Source: an uncultured Clostridia bacterium (GTDB taxonomy: Bacteria; Bacillota; Clostridia; Peptostreptococcales; Anaerovoracaceae). Taken from it: 37,884 nucleotides of DNA. The notes under the pieces are model-generated. The model had not been told where the DNA came from, searched no databases, and worked only from the letters and a program-made list of their open reading frames with translations. Both the position numbers and the translations under genes were made by a program. The stretch spans positions 1-37,884 of the forward strand of contig CAKQOW010000019.1 in the NCBI GenBank assembly GCA_934256595.1, in the 5' to 3' direction. This document shows, in pieces, positions 1-7,541 of the stretch. The first letter of the stretch is position 1. Every line of letters starts with the position of its first letter.

Positions 1-77
1 GGAGAAATTCGTTATACCACAGGGCAGTTACAAGCTCCGACCTCTAAGGCCTTAGCCGAAGGTCGGAGTAGTTGACT
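1..77 (+). mobile_element. Probable right end of an IS200/IS605-family (TnpB-type) element with omega-RNA 3' hairpin
   Basis: A 9-bp inverted repeat CTCCGACCT (35-43) / AGGTCGGAG (60-68) is flanked on the left by CAAG and on the right by TAGTTGAC (69-76). Hairpins of the form AAGCTCC...GGAGTAGTTGAC are familiar at the right ends of clostridial IS200/IS605 elements, where they also form the 3' end of the TnpB guide RNA. The tnpB gene itself would lie to the left, outside the window. The loop holds a 12-bp palindrome (44-55). A second, mutually exclusive stem pairs 54-62 with 89-97. The exact element boundary is not certain. Pattern recall, not a database match. Confidence 0.55.
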
Positions 78-140
78 CATAATAGTCTCCTTCGGCTGAG
101 AATCAGTCCTGCCTGTTTAACAAAGATTTTTTAATATATT

Positions 141-545
141 TTACAACTGTTTTTCCTTAACAAAGCCATATCTGCTGATAACAAACAGATATATCAGACT
201 TACTGTAACTCCTGCCAGACCGTACAGAGCATCAATAACGTCTCTTGTGTTAAGTACCGGCAAAAATAACTCATATATGAAATTAGCGATTATCAGTAAA
301 ATGCCGATTACTGCATTCGAAATATATTTCTTGCCTGCCGACAGCAGCAGATATCCGATAAATGTGCACAGCAGCAGACTTAAAGTAAAGTTGGTGATGT
401 GTGAATTTACATTTTCATTTATGACATAAATACCTGCGTTAAAAATATCCAGCCATCTGATTACCATCAGAACCATACAGACAGTAAATACAATCACCAG
501 TGAGATCGTTGTTCCTTGTTTAGTTTTGTTTCCATTGTTCAGCAT
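141..545 (-). CDS. Small four-helix membrane protein, unknown function (VanZ-like geometry)
   Basis: A 134-residue protein with four hydrophobic segments (about residues 14-32, 51-68, 75-95 and 105-124) and a short basic C-terminus. The start ATG at 543-545 has GGAGG seven bases upstream. The C-terminal half, with YEL, NTRDVIDALYG and a closing helix, resembles the acidic signature of VanZ-like proteins, but the match is weak and I do not assign that function. It stands alone: its own promoter lies at 604-632, and it points towards the IS605-type end. No catalytic motif is visible. It is likely a real gene because of its SD, promoter and regular membrane topology. Confidence 0.7.
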   Translation of the reverse strand: MLNNGNKTKQGTTISLVIVFTVCMVLMVIRWLDIFNAGIYVINENVNSHITNFTLSLLLCTFIGYLLLSAGKKYISNAVIGILLIIANFIYELFLPVLNTRDVIDALYGLAGVTVSLIYLFVISRYGFVKEKQL

Positions 546-603
546 CGGTCATCCTCCGGTTTATATTCCGGCTTACAAAACAGCGCACCTTTCAGTCAAC
601 AAC

Positions 604-632
604 AGCATACCTAAAATACCCGAACAAATCAA
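604..632 (-). promoter_or_regulatory. Candidate sigma-A promoter for the small membrane protein gene
   Basis: On the minus strand TTGATT (632-627), a 17-base spacer and TATGCT (609-604). It lies about 60 bases upstream of the start codon of the 134-residue membrane protein. Eye-read match only. Confidence 0.45.
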
Positions 633-666
633 GAAGTTTCACCGATTACCCGCACTTTAAAGGCAG

Positions 667-695
667 AAGCGGCCTGCTTTTCCTGCAAACCGCTT
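667..695 (-). terminator. Weak hairpin after pyrI
   Basis: Minus-strand stem AAGCGG/CCGCTT with an inner TGC/GCA pairing, starting 14 bases after the pyrI stop. The downstream T run is poor (CTGCCTTT), so termination may be partial or factor-dependent. Confidence 0.4.
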
Positions 696-708
696 TATTT
701 ACCTTATA

Positions 709-1125
709 TTATTTATGTTCTGTATCACAGTATACGCATCTGTATATTCTTTTTTCCGGATCCGCCAGCCTGAAGCTGTGTACTATTTCCTGCTCTACGC
801 TGGTTATACATCTCGGATTTTTGCAGAATATCACATTGTCCAGTTTTTCGGGAAGTGACAGATGTTTTTTGCTCACAAGTTCATTATCCTTAACAATATT
901 AATTGTTATATTGGGATCTATGTAACCTATTATATCAAGATTGATATCTATCATCTCATCTATTTTAATCATATCCTTTATCCCGTACTTTTTGCTCTGT
1001 ACATTCTGCAGTACCGCAACACTGCAGGAGAGCCGGTCAAGATTAAGCAGTCTGTATATCTCCATGCTTTTTCCTGCTGCTATATGGTCAAGCACTATGC
1101 CGTTTCTTACTCCGTCTACGTTCAT
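709..1125 (-). CDS. pyrI: Aspartate carbamoyltransferase regulatory subunit
   Basis: Regulatory chain of ATCase; in the known family it binds CTP/ATP in its N-terminal half and contacts the catalytic chain through a C-terminal zinc domain. Both parts are visible: the N-terminal alpha/beta part (residues 1-95, beginning with GVRNGIVLDHI) and four zinc cysteines as C-x4-C (CKNPRC) and CxxC (CVYC) near the C-terminus. At 138 residues it is slightly shorter than the roughly 150 of E. coli. Its ATG overlaps the pyrB stop by one base (TAATG), implying coupled translation with the catalytic chain. Last gene of the pyr operon. Its presence predicts an allosteric, CTP-inhibited ATCase. Confidence 0.93.
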   Translation of the reverse strand: MNVDGVRNGIVLDHIAAGKSMEIYRLLNLDRLSCSVAVLQNVQSKKYGIKDMIKIDEMIDINLDIIGYIDPNITINIVKDNELVSKKHLSLPEKLDNVIFCKNPRCITSVEQEIVHSFRLADPEKRIYRCVYCDTEHK

Positions 1126-2048
1126 TATTTTTCTCCTTTCCTGATTCCTAAAAGCTCAAGTATCAGCGCCATTCTTATATATTTACCGCAAAGTACCTGT
1201 CTGAAATATGCAGCTCTGGGATCATCATCAACCTCTGTTGCTATTTCGTTTACTCTAGGCAGCGGATGAAGCACTGACAGGCTGTCCTTTGCTGTTTCGA
1301 GTTTTTTCATATCAAGTATATATGTATCCTTAAGCCTGATATAGTCCTCTTCATTAAAGAATCGTTCTCTCTGTACTCTTGTCATATACAGTATATCCAG
1401 TGTATCCATTACACTTTCCATATCTTCTGTCTCTATATATTCTATACCCTTTCTGTCAAGCATATCTGTGATATATCCGGGAACCTTCAGTTCTTCGGGT
1501 GCAATCAGGACAAATTTTATATTGTCATATCTTGACATTGCTTCTACAAGTGAATGTACTGTTCTTCCGAATTTAAGATCGCCGCATATGCCTATGGTCA
1601 TATCTGAAAGTCGGCCTTTTTCTCTCCATATTGTAAGCAGGTCGGTAAGAGTCTGAGTAGGATGGAAATGTCCGCCGTCGCCTGCGTTTATGAGAGGCAC
1701 CTCACAGCGCTGAGCTGCCGCAATCGGCGCTCCTTCTTTCGGATGTCTCATTGCAATTATATCAGCATAGCAGCTTACAGTTCTTACAGTGTCTTTTACG
1801 CTCTCTCCTTTTGCTGCCGAAGACGATGCCGCCTCTGAAAATCCCAGCACGCTTCCTCCAAGCTCAAGCATTGCGGCTTCAAATGAAAGTCTTGTCCTTG
1901 TACTTGGCTCAAAGAACAGTGTTGCAAGTTTTTTGCCGTGACATATGTCCATATAGTCCTTCGGGTTCTCAATTATATCCTCTGCTGTTTTTATCATTCC
2001 GTTTATTTCGTCTACTGAAAGATCAGTTATGTTAATCAGATTTCTCAT
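1125..2048 (-). CDS. pyrB: Aspartate carbamoyltransferase catalytic subunit
   Basis: Catalyses carbamoyl phosphate plus L-aspartate to N-carbamoyl-L-aspartate, the first committed step of pyrimidine synthesis. The carbamoyl-phosphate loop FEPSTRTRLSF is at residues 46-56, TRVQRERF and HPLPRVNEI follow in the aspartate domain. The length (307) is normal for the family. The start ATG (2046-2048) has GGAGG ten bases upstream and lies seven bases after the pyrE stop. It is followed by pyrI with one-base overlap, so catalytic and regulatory chains are made together. No anomaly. Confidence 0.97.
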   Translation of the reverse strand: MRNLINITDLSVDEINGMIKTAEDIIENPKDYMDICHGKKLATLFFEPSTRTRLSFEAAMLELGGSVLGFSEAASSSAAKGESVKDTVRTVSCYADIIAMRHPKEGAPIAAAQRCEVPLINAGDGGHFHPTQTLTDLLTIWREKGRLSDMTIGICGDLKFGRTVHSLVEAMSRYDNIKFVLIAPEELKVPGYITDMLDRKGIEYIETEDMESVMDTLDILYMTRVQRERFFNEEDYIRLKDTYILDMKKLETAKDSLSVLHPLPRVNEIATEVDDDPRAAYFRQVLCGKYIRMALILELLGIRKGEK

Positions 2049-2055
2049 GCCTGTT

Positions 2056-2679
2056 TTACCTCCATTCCTTCGGATCCGCTCTGAAAGCCTCTACCATTTT
2101 TCTCTGTTTTTCTGTTATACTTCCCTTTGCTCCTGCCGTTTGCAGCAGGGCATCAAGATCGCACAGGCTGACACATTTTACTCCGGCCTGCTCCATTCTG
2201 TTTTTTGCTTCTTCGAACTGATATGTGAATATGCTGACTATACCCAGCACCTCTGCCCCTGCCTGACGCAGAGCCTCTACTGTATCCAGCACCGAACCTC
2301 CTGTGGATATAAGGTCCTCTATAACTACTGTTTTCTGGCCGGGCATCAGTCTTCCCTCTATACGATTGCCTCTGCCATGATCTTTGGCAGAGCCTCTCAC
2401 ATAGCCCATTGGAAGTCCGAGAATATGCGCTGCTATTGCTGCATGGGCAATTCCCGCAGTGCTTGTCCCCATCAGGATTTCAGCCTCCGGATACTCTGTT
2501 TTCACAGTGTCTGCTATCGCCTGCTCTATGACGTTTCTTGCCTTCGGAGCTGTAAGCGTAAGCCGGTTGTCACAGTATACCGGGCTTTTAATTCCGCTGG
2601 CCCATGTAAACGGCTCGTCAGGTCTTAAAAATACTGCTTCTGTTTCCAGCAGAAGCTCAGCCACAAGGTTTTTATTCAT
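2056..2679 (-). CDS. pyrE: Orotate phosphoribosyltransferase
   Basis: Converts orotate and PRPP to orotidine 5'-monophosphate. The PRPP loop TVVIEDLISTGGS is at about residues 117-129 of the 207-residue product. I place the start at the ATG at 2677-2679 (MNKNLVAEL) because GGAGG lies eight bases before it. A TTG 15 bases further upstream overlaps that Shine-Dalgarno and is unlikely. With this start the gene overlaps pyrF by eight bases (ATGAATAA), typical of translational coupling. Residues DEPFTWASGIKSPVYCDNR form the usual N-terminal substrate region. Confidence 0.95.
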   Translation of the reverse strand: MNKNLVAELLLETEAVFLRPDEPFTWASGIKSPVYCDNRLTLTAPKARNVIEQAIADTVKTEYPEAEILMGTSTAGIAHAAIAAHILGLPMGYVRGSAKDHGRGNRIEGRLMPGQKTVVIEDLISTGGSVLDTVEALRQAGAEVLGIVSIFTYQFEEAKNRMEQAGVKCVSLCDLDALLQTAGAKGSITEKQRKMVEAFRADPKEWR

Positions 2680-3379
2680 CTGCCTCACCTCCAAATTCTT
2701 TCATTGCTCTTATATATGCTTCTTCAGGATTTCCTGCTCCTGTTATTGAACGTCCCATTACTATGAAATCAGATCCGAGCTCTGCAGCCTGCTGCGGCGT
2801 TGTTACTCTTTTCTGGTCACCTTTGCCCTCACCTGCAAATCTTACTCCGGGAGTTACCGTTACGAAGCTCTCTCCGCAGATTTTTTTGACTGCCGGCACC
2901 TCCAGCGGCGAGCATACTACGCCTGCAAGCCCCGCCGCCTCGGCGTTTGCGGCATATTTTGCCACAACCTCCTCCATCGGATAGTCTATAAGGAGCTGGT
3001 TTTTCATAGTCTGCTGATCTGTGCTTGTAAGTTGTGTAACTGCTATAACCAGCGGTTTTTTGTCACAATCCGCAAAGCCCGCTGCTGCCGCCTGCATCAT
3101 TTCAATTGCGCCTGCCGCATGGACATTTATTATATCCACATCAAGTGACGAAAGTGATTTCATGGCTTTTCCTACTGTATTCGGTATATCGTGCAGTTTC
3201 AGATCAAGAAATACTTTATGTCCTCTTGCTTTTATATCCCTTACGATCTGCGGGCCTTCACCGTAAAAAAGCTCCATTCCGATCTTCACAAAGGGTTTTG
3301 TTTCACTGAATCTGTCCAGAAACTCAAGCGCCTGATCTCCGCTGCCAAAGTCAAGTGCTATAATTACTTCTCTTTTCAT
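2672..3379 (-). CDS. pyrF: Orotidine 5'-phosphate decarboxylase
   Basis: Decarboxylates OMP to UMP. The catalytic D-x-K-x-x-D motif is seen as DLKLHD (D59, K61, D64), followed by IPNTV. The C-terminal phosphate-binding segment VTPGVRFAGEGKGDQKRV and the closing FIVMGRSIT are also clear. At 235 residues it has the bacterial short form. Its ATG overlaps the pyrD stop (ATGA, four bases). The neighbouring pyrE catalyses the preceding reaction. Confidence 0.97.
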   Translation of the reverse strand: MKREVIIALDFGSGDQALEFLDRFSETKPFVKIGMELFYGEGPQIVRDIKARGHKVFLDLKLHDIPNTVGKAMKSLSSLDVDIINVHAAGAIEMMQAAAAGFADCDKKPLVIAVTQLTSTDQQTMKNQLLIDYPMEEVVAKYAANAEAAGLAGVVCSPLEVPAVKKICGESFVTVTPGVRFAGEGKGDQKRVTTPQQAAELGSDFIVMGRSITGAGNPEEAYIRAMKEFGGEADE

Positions 3380-4284
3380 ACTATTCCTTTTACCTCCTTC
3401 AGATTATTTATGCCAAGCTCCTCCATAAGCTGAGGCAGCCTGTCTGTTATTTCAGGATATATCCAAGGGTTTCTCAGCCCTGCAGCGCCTATCTGCACTG
3501 CGTCTGCTCCTGCCATAATCATCTCTATCACATCCTCTGCCGAAGCTATGCCTCCCATTCCGATTATGGGAATATCGACTGATTTTCTTACCTGATTTAC
3601 CATTCTGAGCGCTACAGGAAATATCGCAGGTCCCGAAAGGCCTCCGGTTATATTGGCAAGTACCGGTTTTCTTGTTTTTATATCTATTCTCATCGCCTGC
3701 AGTGTATTTATGAGGCTTATGCCGTCGGCTCCCGCCGCTTCGCAGGCTGCCGCTATGGAAGCTATATCCGTCACATTGGGACTCAGCTTGATATATACGG
3801 GCTTGTTTGTTACCTGTTTTACTGCCTTTGTGACTGCCGCCGCCTGACTGCTGCTCTGTCCGAATGCCATACCTCCTCCATGAACATTGGGACAGCTTAT
3901 ATTGACCTCTATAATATCTGCCTGCGGGCAGGTTTCCATGGTTTCTGCGCAGCTTACATATTCCTCTATTGAAAACCCGCTTATATTTGCTATGATGACT
4001 CCGTCAAATATTCCTGCAAGGTGCGGAAGCTGCTCTGATACTACCTCTGCCGCTCCCGGATTCTGAAGCCCTACAGAATTTATCATGCCTCCGGCAGCCT
4101 CCGCTATTCTCGGGCTATCGTTTCCCTGTCTGGCTTCAATGGTTGTCCCCTTTACTGCAATTCCTCCGAGGATATTAAGGTCGAACAGCTCTGCGAACTC
4201 TCTGCCGTAGCCGAATGTTCCGCTTGCGGGTATAACCGGATTTTTAAGTTCAAGACCTCCCAGCATTACTTTTGTGTCTGCCAT
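3376..4284 (-). CDS. pyrD: Dihydroorotate dehydrogenase, class 1B catalytic subunit
   Basis: FMN subunit oxidising dihydroorotate to orotate. The catalytic base is cysteine (C131 in NISCPN), as in class 1 enzymes, and the C-terminal phosphate site reads GMGGIASAEDVIEMIMAGADAV in part. The adjacent pyrK encodes the NAD-reactive partner, so this is the 1B (PyrDB) type that passes electrons to NAD+, fitting an anaerobe. The ATG has a strong AGGAGG seven bases upstream. It overlaps pyrK by 19 bases. Length 302 is typical. Confidence 0.95.
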   Translation of the reverse strand: MADTKVMLGGLELKNPVIPASGTFGYGREFAELFDLNILGGIAVKGTTIEARQGNDSPRIAEAAGGMINSVGLQNPGAAEVVSEQLPHLAGIFDGVIIANISGFSIEEYVSCAETMETCPQADIIEVNISCPNVHGGGMAFGQSSSQAAAVTKAVKQVTNKPVYIKLSPNVTDIASIAAACEAAGADGISLINTLQAMRIDIKTRKPVLANITGGLSGPAIFPVALRMVNQVRKSVDIPIIGMGGIASAEDVIEMIMAGADAVQIGAAGLRNPWIYPEITDRLPQLMEELGINNLKEVKGIV

Positions 4285-4979
4285 GAAATCTCCTCCTTTC
4301 TGAATACAGGTCCGTCCTTGCAGATTCTCTTTTCTCCTAATCTCTGTTTACATACACATCCCATACATGCGCCAAAACCGCAACCCATTCTTTCTTCAAA
4401 GCTGAACTGTCCGTCCGATGCTTTTCTGCAGGCAGCTTCAAGCATAGGTAAAGGTCCGCATGAGCATACATAGCTTCCTTCTTCTATCAGATCTGTTACA
4501 ATTCCTCCGGTCTTTATCTGCAGGTCAACTCCCAGCTTTTCAAATCTTTCGCTGAAAAAAGCTTCTTCTTCATTTTTAAATCCAAGTATCACTTTAGGGG
4601 GTTTGCCTGCCTGCACAAGTTTTTCGGCAAGGGCATATACCGGCGCTGCTCCCATACCGCCTCCTGCAAGTACTGCCTCCTCCGGTATCAGATCCATATC
4701 ATATCCGTTTCCCAGCGGGCACATTGCTTTTAATGTGTTACCCTCTTTCATGTTTTTTAATATTGCGGTGCCTTCTCCGACAGCCTTATATACAATCGTT
4801 ATTCCTCTGCTGTCCCATGAGGCTATCGAAATCGGTCTCCTCAGAAATTTATCTTCTATAAGGATATTTATGAACTGTCCCGGTTTTTTTATCTGATCTG
4901 TATTGCCTGCGAGTCTCATTTCGTAAATATTCTCTGCTATCTGCCGGTTTTTTTCAATCTGCCAGAGTTCATCTCTCAT
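4266..4979 (-). CDS. pyrK: Dihydroorotate dehydrogenase electron-transfer subunit
   Basis: FAD and [2Fe-2S] subunit that shuttles electrons from PyrD to NAD+. The flavin motif RRPISIAS is at residues 47-54, the nucleotide-binding GGGMGAAP at 106-113, and the cluster cysteines C200, C205, C208 and C220 follow the C-x4-C-x2-C-x11-C pattern of PyrK. I take the ATG at 4977-4979, giving 237 residues, since GGAGGTGAT precedes it; an in-frame start 33 bases upstream would place that SD inside the gene. It overlaps pyrC by 11 bases and pyrD by 19. Confidence 0.94.
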   Translation of the reverse strand: MRDELWQIEKNRQIAENIYEMRLAGNTDQIKKPGQFINILIEDKFLRRPISIASWDSRGITIVYKAVGEGTAILKNMKEGNTLKAMCPLGNGYDMDLIPEEAVLAGGGMGAAPVYALAEKLVQAGKPPKVILGFKNEEEAFFSERFEKLGVDLQIKTGGIVTDLIEEGSYVCSCGPLPMLEAACRKASDGQFSFEERMGCGFGACMGCVCKQRLGEKRICKDGPVFRKEEISWQTQK

Positions 4980-6186
4980 AAACAATATCACCTCCGCATA
5001 TAGTTGCTGCAACCTGTCCTTTTACTTTCATCCCGTCGAACGGACAGCTTCTGCCTTTGCTTCTGAATTTATCCTTATCTATTATCCACTCGGCATTTCT
5101 GTCTATTATAACTATGTCGGCAGGGCCGCCCTCTGCAAGCTGTCCGCCGTCAAGGTTAAATCTTGCCGCAGGGTTTGTGCTCATAAGCTGTATCAGCTTT
5201 TCAAAGGTTATCTCTCCTGTTTCACAAAGCAGTGTGTTCATCACTGCAAAGGCCGTTTCAAGCCCTATGATTCCGTTAAGGCTTCCATCAAAGCCTTTTG
5301 ATTTTTCTTCCGCGCTGTGAGGAGCGTGGTCTGTGGCTATCATATCTATTGTGCCGTTTCTGACAGCCTCTATGATTGCCCTGCGATCCCTGTCTGCTCT
5401 TATCGGTGGATTCATTCTGAATTTGCCGTCATCTGTGATGTCATCTTTACAGAAAGCTATATAGTGAGGCGCTGTCTCACAGGTAACATCTATGCCTTTG
5501 GCCTTTGCCTCTCTTACCGCCTCCAGAGTCTTCTCCGATGATACATGACATATATGAAGCGCTGCCCCTGTTTCTTCTGCAAACTCTATATCTCTTACAG
5601 CCTGTACCCATTCGCTTCTGGCATCCTCCGGCTTGTAGGCTTCATCCTCACAGTGAGCCGTAATTATTTTACCAAGAGATGCTGCCTTAATCATAGCCTG
5701 CCGCATAAGATCTTTGTCCTGTACGCCTTTGCCGTCATCAGAAAAAGAGGCAACTCTCCCGGCTGTTTCATCCATAGCCGAAAGACTGCCCCTTCCGCTC
5801 TGTTCTTTTGTAATGGTTCCATACGGAATAACTTTTATTTCTGCATCTTTTCTGATTATCTGCTCCATAATCTCAAGCGATGATAAATCCGAAGGCGCCG
5901 GCACTACATTTGGCATTGCCATTACTGCGGTGTAGCCTCCTGCCGCTGCCGCTTCTGTTTCTGTCTTTACCGTCCCCTTATATGAAAAACCCGGCTCTCT
6001 GAGATGTACATGCACATCTATGAAACCCGGGCAAATAAAAAAGCTATCACAGCAGATAACTTTGTCAACAGAAATATTATCAATATTATCAGCAATGGAA
6101 ACAATTCTGCCTCCGTCAATCAGAATATCCGATGCAGTAAATCTGTTTCCTGTATATACATTGCCGCTCTTTAAAAGTATCTTCAT
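4969..6186 (-). CDS. pyrC: Dihydroorotase
   Basis: Zinc amidohydrolase that cyclises carbamoyl-aspartate to dihydroorotate. The metal-binding H59-x-H61 lies in DVHVHLREPG, later ligands in HICHVSSE and the catalytic ATDHAPHS motif are present. The 405-residue product is a little shorter than many class I enzymes (about 425) but has all key motifs. First gene of the pyr operon; the ATG follows AAGGAG. The promoter at 6225-6254 leaves roughly 30 bases of leader. Confidence 0.95.
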   Translation of the reverse strand: MKILLKSGNVYTGNRFTASDILIDGGRIVSIADNIDNISVDKVICCDSFFICPGFIDVHVHLREPGFSYKGTVKTETEAAAAGGYTAVMAMPNVVPAPSDLSSLEIMEQIIRKDAEIKVIPYGTITKEQSGRGSLSAMDETAGRVASFSDDGKGVQDKDLMRQAMIKAASLGKIITAHCEDEAYKPEDARSEWVQAVRDIEFAEETGAALHICHVSSEKTLEAVREAKAKGIDVTCETAPHYIAFCKDDITDDGKFRMNPPIRADRDRRAIIEAVRNGTIDMIATDHAPHSAEEKSKGFDGSLNGIIGLETAFAVMNTLLCETGEITFEKLIQLMSTNPAARFNLDGGQLAEGGPADIVIIDRNAEWIIDKDKFRSKGRSCPFDGMKVKGQVAATICGGDIVYER

Positions 6187-6224
6187 CTCTGCTCCTTAAA
6201 CTTATTTTTGCTCAAATCTTCGAC

Positions 6225-6254
6225 ATCATACCATACTGCTCATACATTTGTCAA
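6225..6254 (-). promoter_or_regulatory. Sigma-A-like promoter of the pyr operon
   Basis: Minus-strand TTGACA (6254-6249), 18-base spacer, TATGAT (6230-6225). Predicted transcription start near 6218, only about 30 bases before the pyrC ATG. This short leader has no room for a PyrR-type antiterminator/terminator pair. Confidence 0.65.
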
Positions 6255-6326
6255 CACTAATTTCTAAATGTTTTTTGATGTTTTGCTGTTTTTAATAATT
6301 TGTATATGTACTATCAAAATCATTGG

Positions 6327-6335
6327 TGCTATAAT
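6327..6335 (+). promoter_or_regulatory. Extended -10 promoter of the rubrerythrin gene
   Basis: TGCTATAAT (6327-6335) is a perfect extended -10; the -35 region (about 6307) matches poorly. It lies about 35 bases before the rubrerythrin ATG. No clear PerR-type palindrome recognised. Confidence 0.55.
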
Positions 6336-6370
6336 ATATAAAAATAATTTCAAATCAGGAGGTAATTATT

Positions 6371-6913
6371 ATGAAATGGACATGTTCAGTATGCGGTTAT
6401 GTTTACGAAGGGCCTGAACCACCGGCACAGTGCCCTCAGTGTAAAGTAGGCGCAGATAAGTTTATAGCTGTTACAGAAGGCAAAACAGAATGGGCTGACC
6501 AGCACGTTGTAGGCGTTGCTGCAGGCGTTGACCCTGAAATAATCGAGGGATTAAGAGCAAACTTCACAGGCGAATGTTCAGAGGTAGGTATGTATCTTGC
6601 TATGGCAAGAGTTGCTCACAGAGAGGGATACCCTGAAATCGGTCTGTACTGGGAAAAGGCTGCATGGGAAGAAGCAGAGCACGCTGCTAAATTCGCAGAG
6701 CTTCTCGGCGAGGTTGTAACTGACTCAACTAAGAAGAATCTCGAAATGAGGGTTGAAGCAGAAGCCGGCGCATGCGCAGGCAAGAAAGCATTAGCTAAGC
6801 TTGCAAAGGAAAAGAACCTTGACGCTATTCACGACACAGTGCACGAAATGGCAAAGGACGAAGCGAGACACGGTGCTGCATTTGAAGGACTGCTTAACAG
6901 ATACTTCAAATAG
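6371..6913 (+). CDS. Reverse rubrerythrin (NADH-dependent peroxidase component)
   Basis: The rubredoxin domain is N-terminal (C5, C8, C21, C24) and the ferritin-like di-iron domain follows (residues 55-180), the reverse of classical rubrerythrin. Two ExxH pairs, E101/H104 and E164/H167, and the helix with E68 and E71 supply the di-iron site. Known clostridial reverse rubrerythrins reduce hydrogen peroxide and act in oxygen tolerance, with electrons from NADH through a reductase. The AGGAGG lies nine bases before the ATG. It is monocistronic, with an extended -10 promoter and a terminator at 6936-6965. Codon use looks optimised, suggesting high expression. Confidence 0.93.
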   Translation: MKWTCSVCGYVYEGPEPPAQCPQCKVGADKFIAVTEGKTEWADQHVVGVAAGVDPEIIEGLRANFTGECSEVGMYLAMARVAHREGYPEIGLYWEKAAWEEAEHAAKFAELLGEVVTDSTKKNLEMRVEAEAGACAGKKALAKLAKEKNLDAIHDTVHEMAKDEARHGAAFEGLLNRYFK

Positions 6914-6935
6914 AGAATTCAACAGCAAACGATTA

Positions 6936-6965
6936 GGGAAGTCTGTAAAAGGGCTTCCCTTTTTT
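6936..6965 (+). terminator. Intrinsic terminator after rubrerythrin
   Basis: Stem GGGAAG (6936-6941) / CTTCCC (6954-6959) followed by six T residues. Confidence 0.85.
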
Positions 6966-7013
6966 AGTGGGATTAGGGATAAAAGCCCTCTGAAACGGTA
7001 CTTTATATATTTC

Positions 7014-7532
7014 TTATCGCAATAAATCCAGCAATATGTACTCTCCCTTTGGCACCTTAGACATTTCGTGATACTTTTTTATGGCTTCCACAAGAACTAC
7101 AGGATCACTAAAATAGTTCTTTACAAAATCATAGGTCTTTACTTTACTCATCTTCAAATCCTCTTTGCAGAAACTGCTGGGTTTTTTCCCTGATTTCTTG
7201 AATTCCTTATACCTGTCCTCGTTAAAGATAATTAACATCTCTATTTCCGGAGCAGTTATTACGTTAATAACATCCACTTTACCGGCATACGCCTTGCTGA
7301 GTTTAAAGTTTTCACGTCTTGAATCAAGAACTCTAATTACAGAAATTTTATCTTTAAATCCCTTTCTTAAATACTTTTCTTCAAATTTCCTGCCTTCCCG
7401 GCAACGGATTACCTCTTCCTCAATCATATCTTCTCTGTTGAAAATCAAAAGATTATGATCCAGAAGTATATCCATAATTGCATTTTCAGCCGATCCTTCA
7501 CAAATACACGCCTTGTATTTTGCCAGTTCCAT
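7014..7532 (-). CDS. Small TOPRIM/RloB-like partner of the adjacent ATPase (candidate defence effector)
   Basis: A 172-residue protein starting with a CEGSAEN motif (E12, E16) placed as in TOPRIM/RloB-type proteins, then RVLDSRREN (D70), then APEIEMLIIF (95-104) resembling the P-E-x-E segment of RloB-like nucleases. The second Asp of a canonical DxD is absent (D70-S-R), so nuclease activity is uncertain. The gene follows the ATPase by nine bases, and its AGGAGG overlaps the ATPase stop, so the two are co-translated. ATPase plus TOPRIM-like pairs are known in phage defence (RloAB, PARIS, Gabija, retron-associated). I see the pairing and motifs; the defence role is inferred. Confidence 0.55.
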   Translation of the reverse strand: MELAKYKACICEGSAENAIMDILLDHNLLIFNREDMIEEEVIRCREGRKFEEKYLRKGFKDKISVIRVLDSRRENFKLSKAYAGKVDVINVITAPEIEMLIIFNEDRYKEFKKSGKKPSSFCKEDLKMSKVKTYDFVKNYFSDPVVLVEAIKKYHEMSKVPKGEYILLDLLR

Positions 7533-7541
7533 AGATACCTC

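Noticed and set aside
2029..2628. Plus-strand frame of 199 codons over pyrE
   Set aside because: Shadow frame; the minus-strand pyrE has clear catalytic motifs.
6187..6254. PyrR-dependent attenuator before pyrC
   Set aside because: The promoter leaves about 30 nt of leader, and no binding hairpin or terminator is visible.
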